A stretch of DNA of 5,981 bases from Anaerolineales bacterium (GTDB taxonomy: Bacteria; Chloroflexota; Anaerolineae; Anaerolineales; E44-bin32). The notes under the pieces are model-generated. The model saw nothing but the letters and a program-made list of their open reading frames with translations, did not search any database and was not told the origin of the DNA. Each line of letters begins with the position of its first letter. Positions within the stretch are counted from its first letter, which is position 1. Shown here piece by piece: positions 5,812 to 5,981 of this stretch. The stretch is from positions 1 through 5,981 of the forward strand of contig DAOUTT010000150.1 of assembly GCA_030668545.1 (NCBI GenBank). Reading direction: 5' to 3'. The position numbers and the translations under genes were made by a program.

Positions 5812-5981
5812 ATGAAGCATATCGCTGTTGTGGGCGTTGGATATGTAGGCTTGGTCAGCGCCGCTGGTTTTGCTGACCTCGGCAATCGCGTGATCGCCCT
5901 AGATATCAATGAAGAACGGATTAAGAGTCTCAAGAAAGGCATCATGCCGATCTACGAGCCCGGACTGGACGAGCTCGTCGA
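5812..5981 (+). CDS. ugd: UDP-glucose 6-dehydrogenase, N-terminal 56 residues, cut by the window edge
   Basis: Cytosolic NAD+-dependent enzyme that oxidises UDP-glucose to UDP-glucuronate, a precursor for capsule, exopolysaccharide and other cell-surface sugars. Seen: the N-terminal Rossmann motif IAVVGVGYVGLVSA (4-17) with the GxGxxG glycines G8, G10 and G13, an acidic residue D31 at the end of strand 2 that fits NAD ribose binding, and IYEPGLDEL (47-55), the family PxYEPGL motif. ATG 5812 has GGGAG (5801-5805) 6 nt upstream. The full protein should be about 430-450 residues. UDP-N-acetylmannosamine dehydrogenase and GDP-mannose dehydrogenase share the fold and cannot be fully excluded from 56 residues, but the YVGLVSA..YEPGL pattern best fits Ugd. 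It is divergent from the Rrf2 gene and unrelated to the hut cluster. Confidence 0.9.
   Translation, partial: MKHIAVVGVGYVGLVSAAGFADLGNRVIALDINEERIKSLKKGIMPIYEPGLDELV

Overview
The window looks like part of a bacterial chromosome. It has compact gene spacing, clear Shine-Dalgarno (SD) sequences at most genes, and only bacterial protein families. The codon use and protein style would fit an environmental bacterium such as a member of the Chloroflexota, but that assignment is a guess from general resemblance and nothing in the window proves it. No rRNA, tRNA, CRISPR array, insertion sequence or phage gene was seen.

Left and centre (1-4374, all on the minus strand): a histidine-utilisation (hut) cluster read right to left. 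hutU (urocanate hydratase) comes first. A 122-bp gap follows, then a small six-helix membrane protein that looks like a remote, shortened relative of the haem-handling protein CcmC. A major facilitator superfamily (MFS) transporter starts inside the stop codon of that gene (ATGA overlap). The 5' two thirds of hutI (imidazolonepropionase) follows 24 bp later and runs off the left edge. HutU and HutI catalyse consecutive steps: urocanate to imidazolonepropionate to N-formimino-glutamate. hutH and the last-step enzymes are not in view. The two membrane genes between the enzymes are the least explained part of the window. The MFS protein may move a pathway metabolite; the role of the CcmC-like protein is unknown.

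Right (4491-5595, minus strand): a nitroreductase-family flavoprotein with its own promoter, preceded by an Rrf2-family regulator that carries cysteines suited to an Fe-S cluster. A strong hairpin lies between them. Each gene has a recognisable promoter with an inverted repeat over the -10 region, so redox or Fe-S-responsive control of one or both is plausible. This is inference.

Far right (5812-5981, plus strand): the N-terminus of a UDP-glucose 6-dehydrogenase, divergent from the Rrf2 gene across a 216-bp intergenic region, with its own extended -10 promoter candidate. It runs off the right edge.
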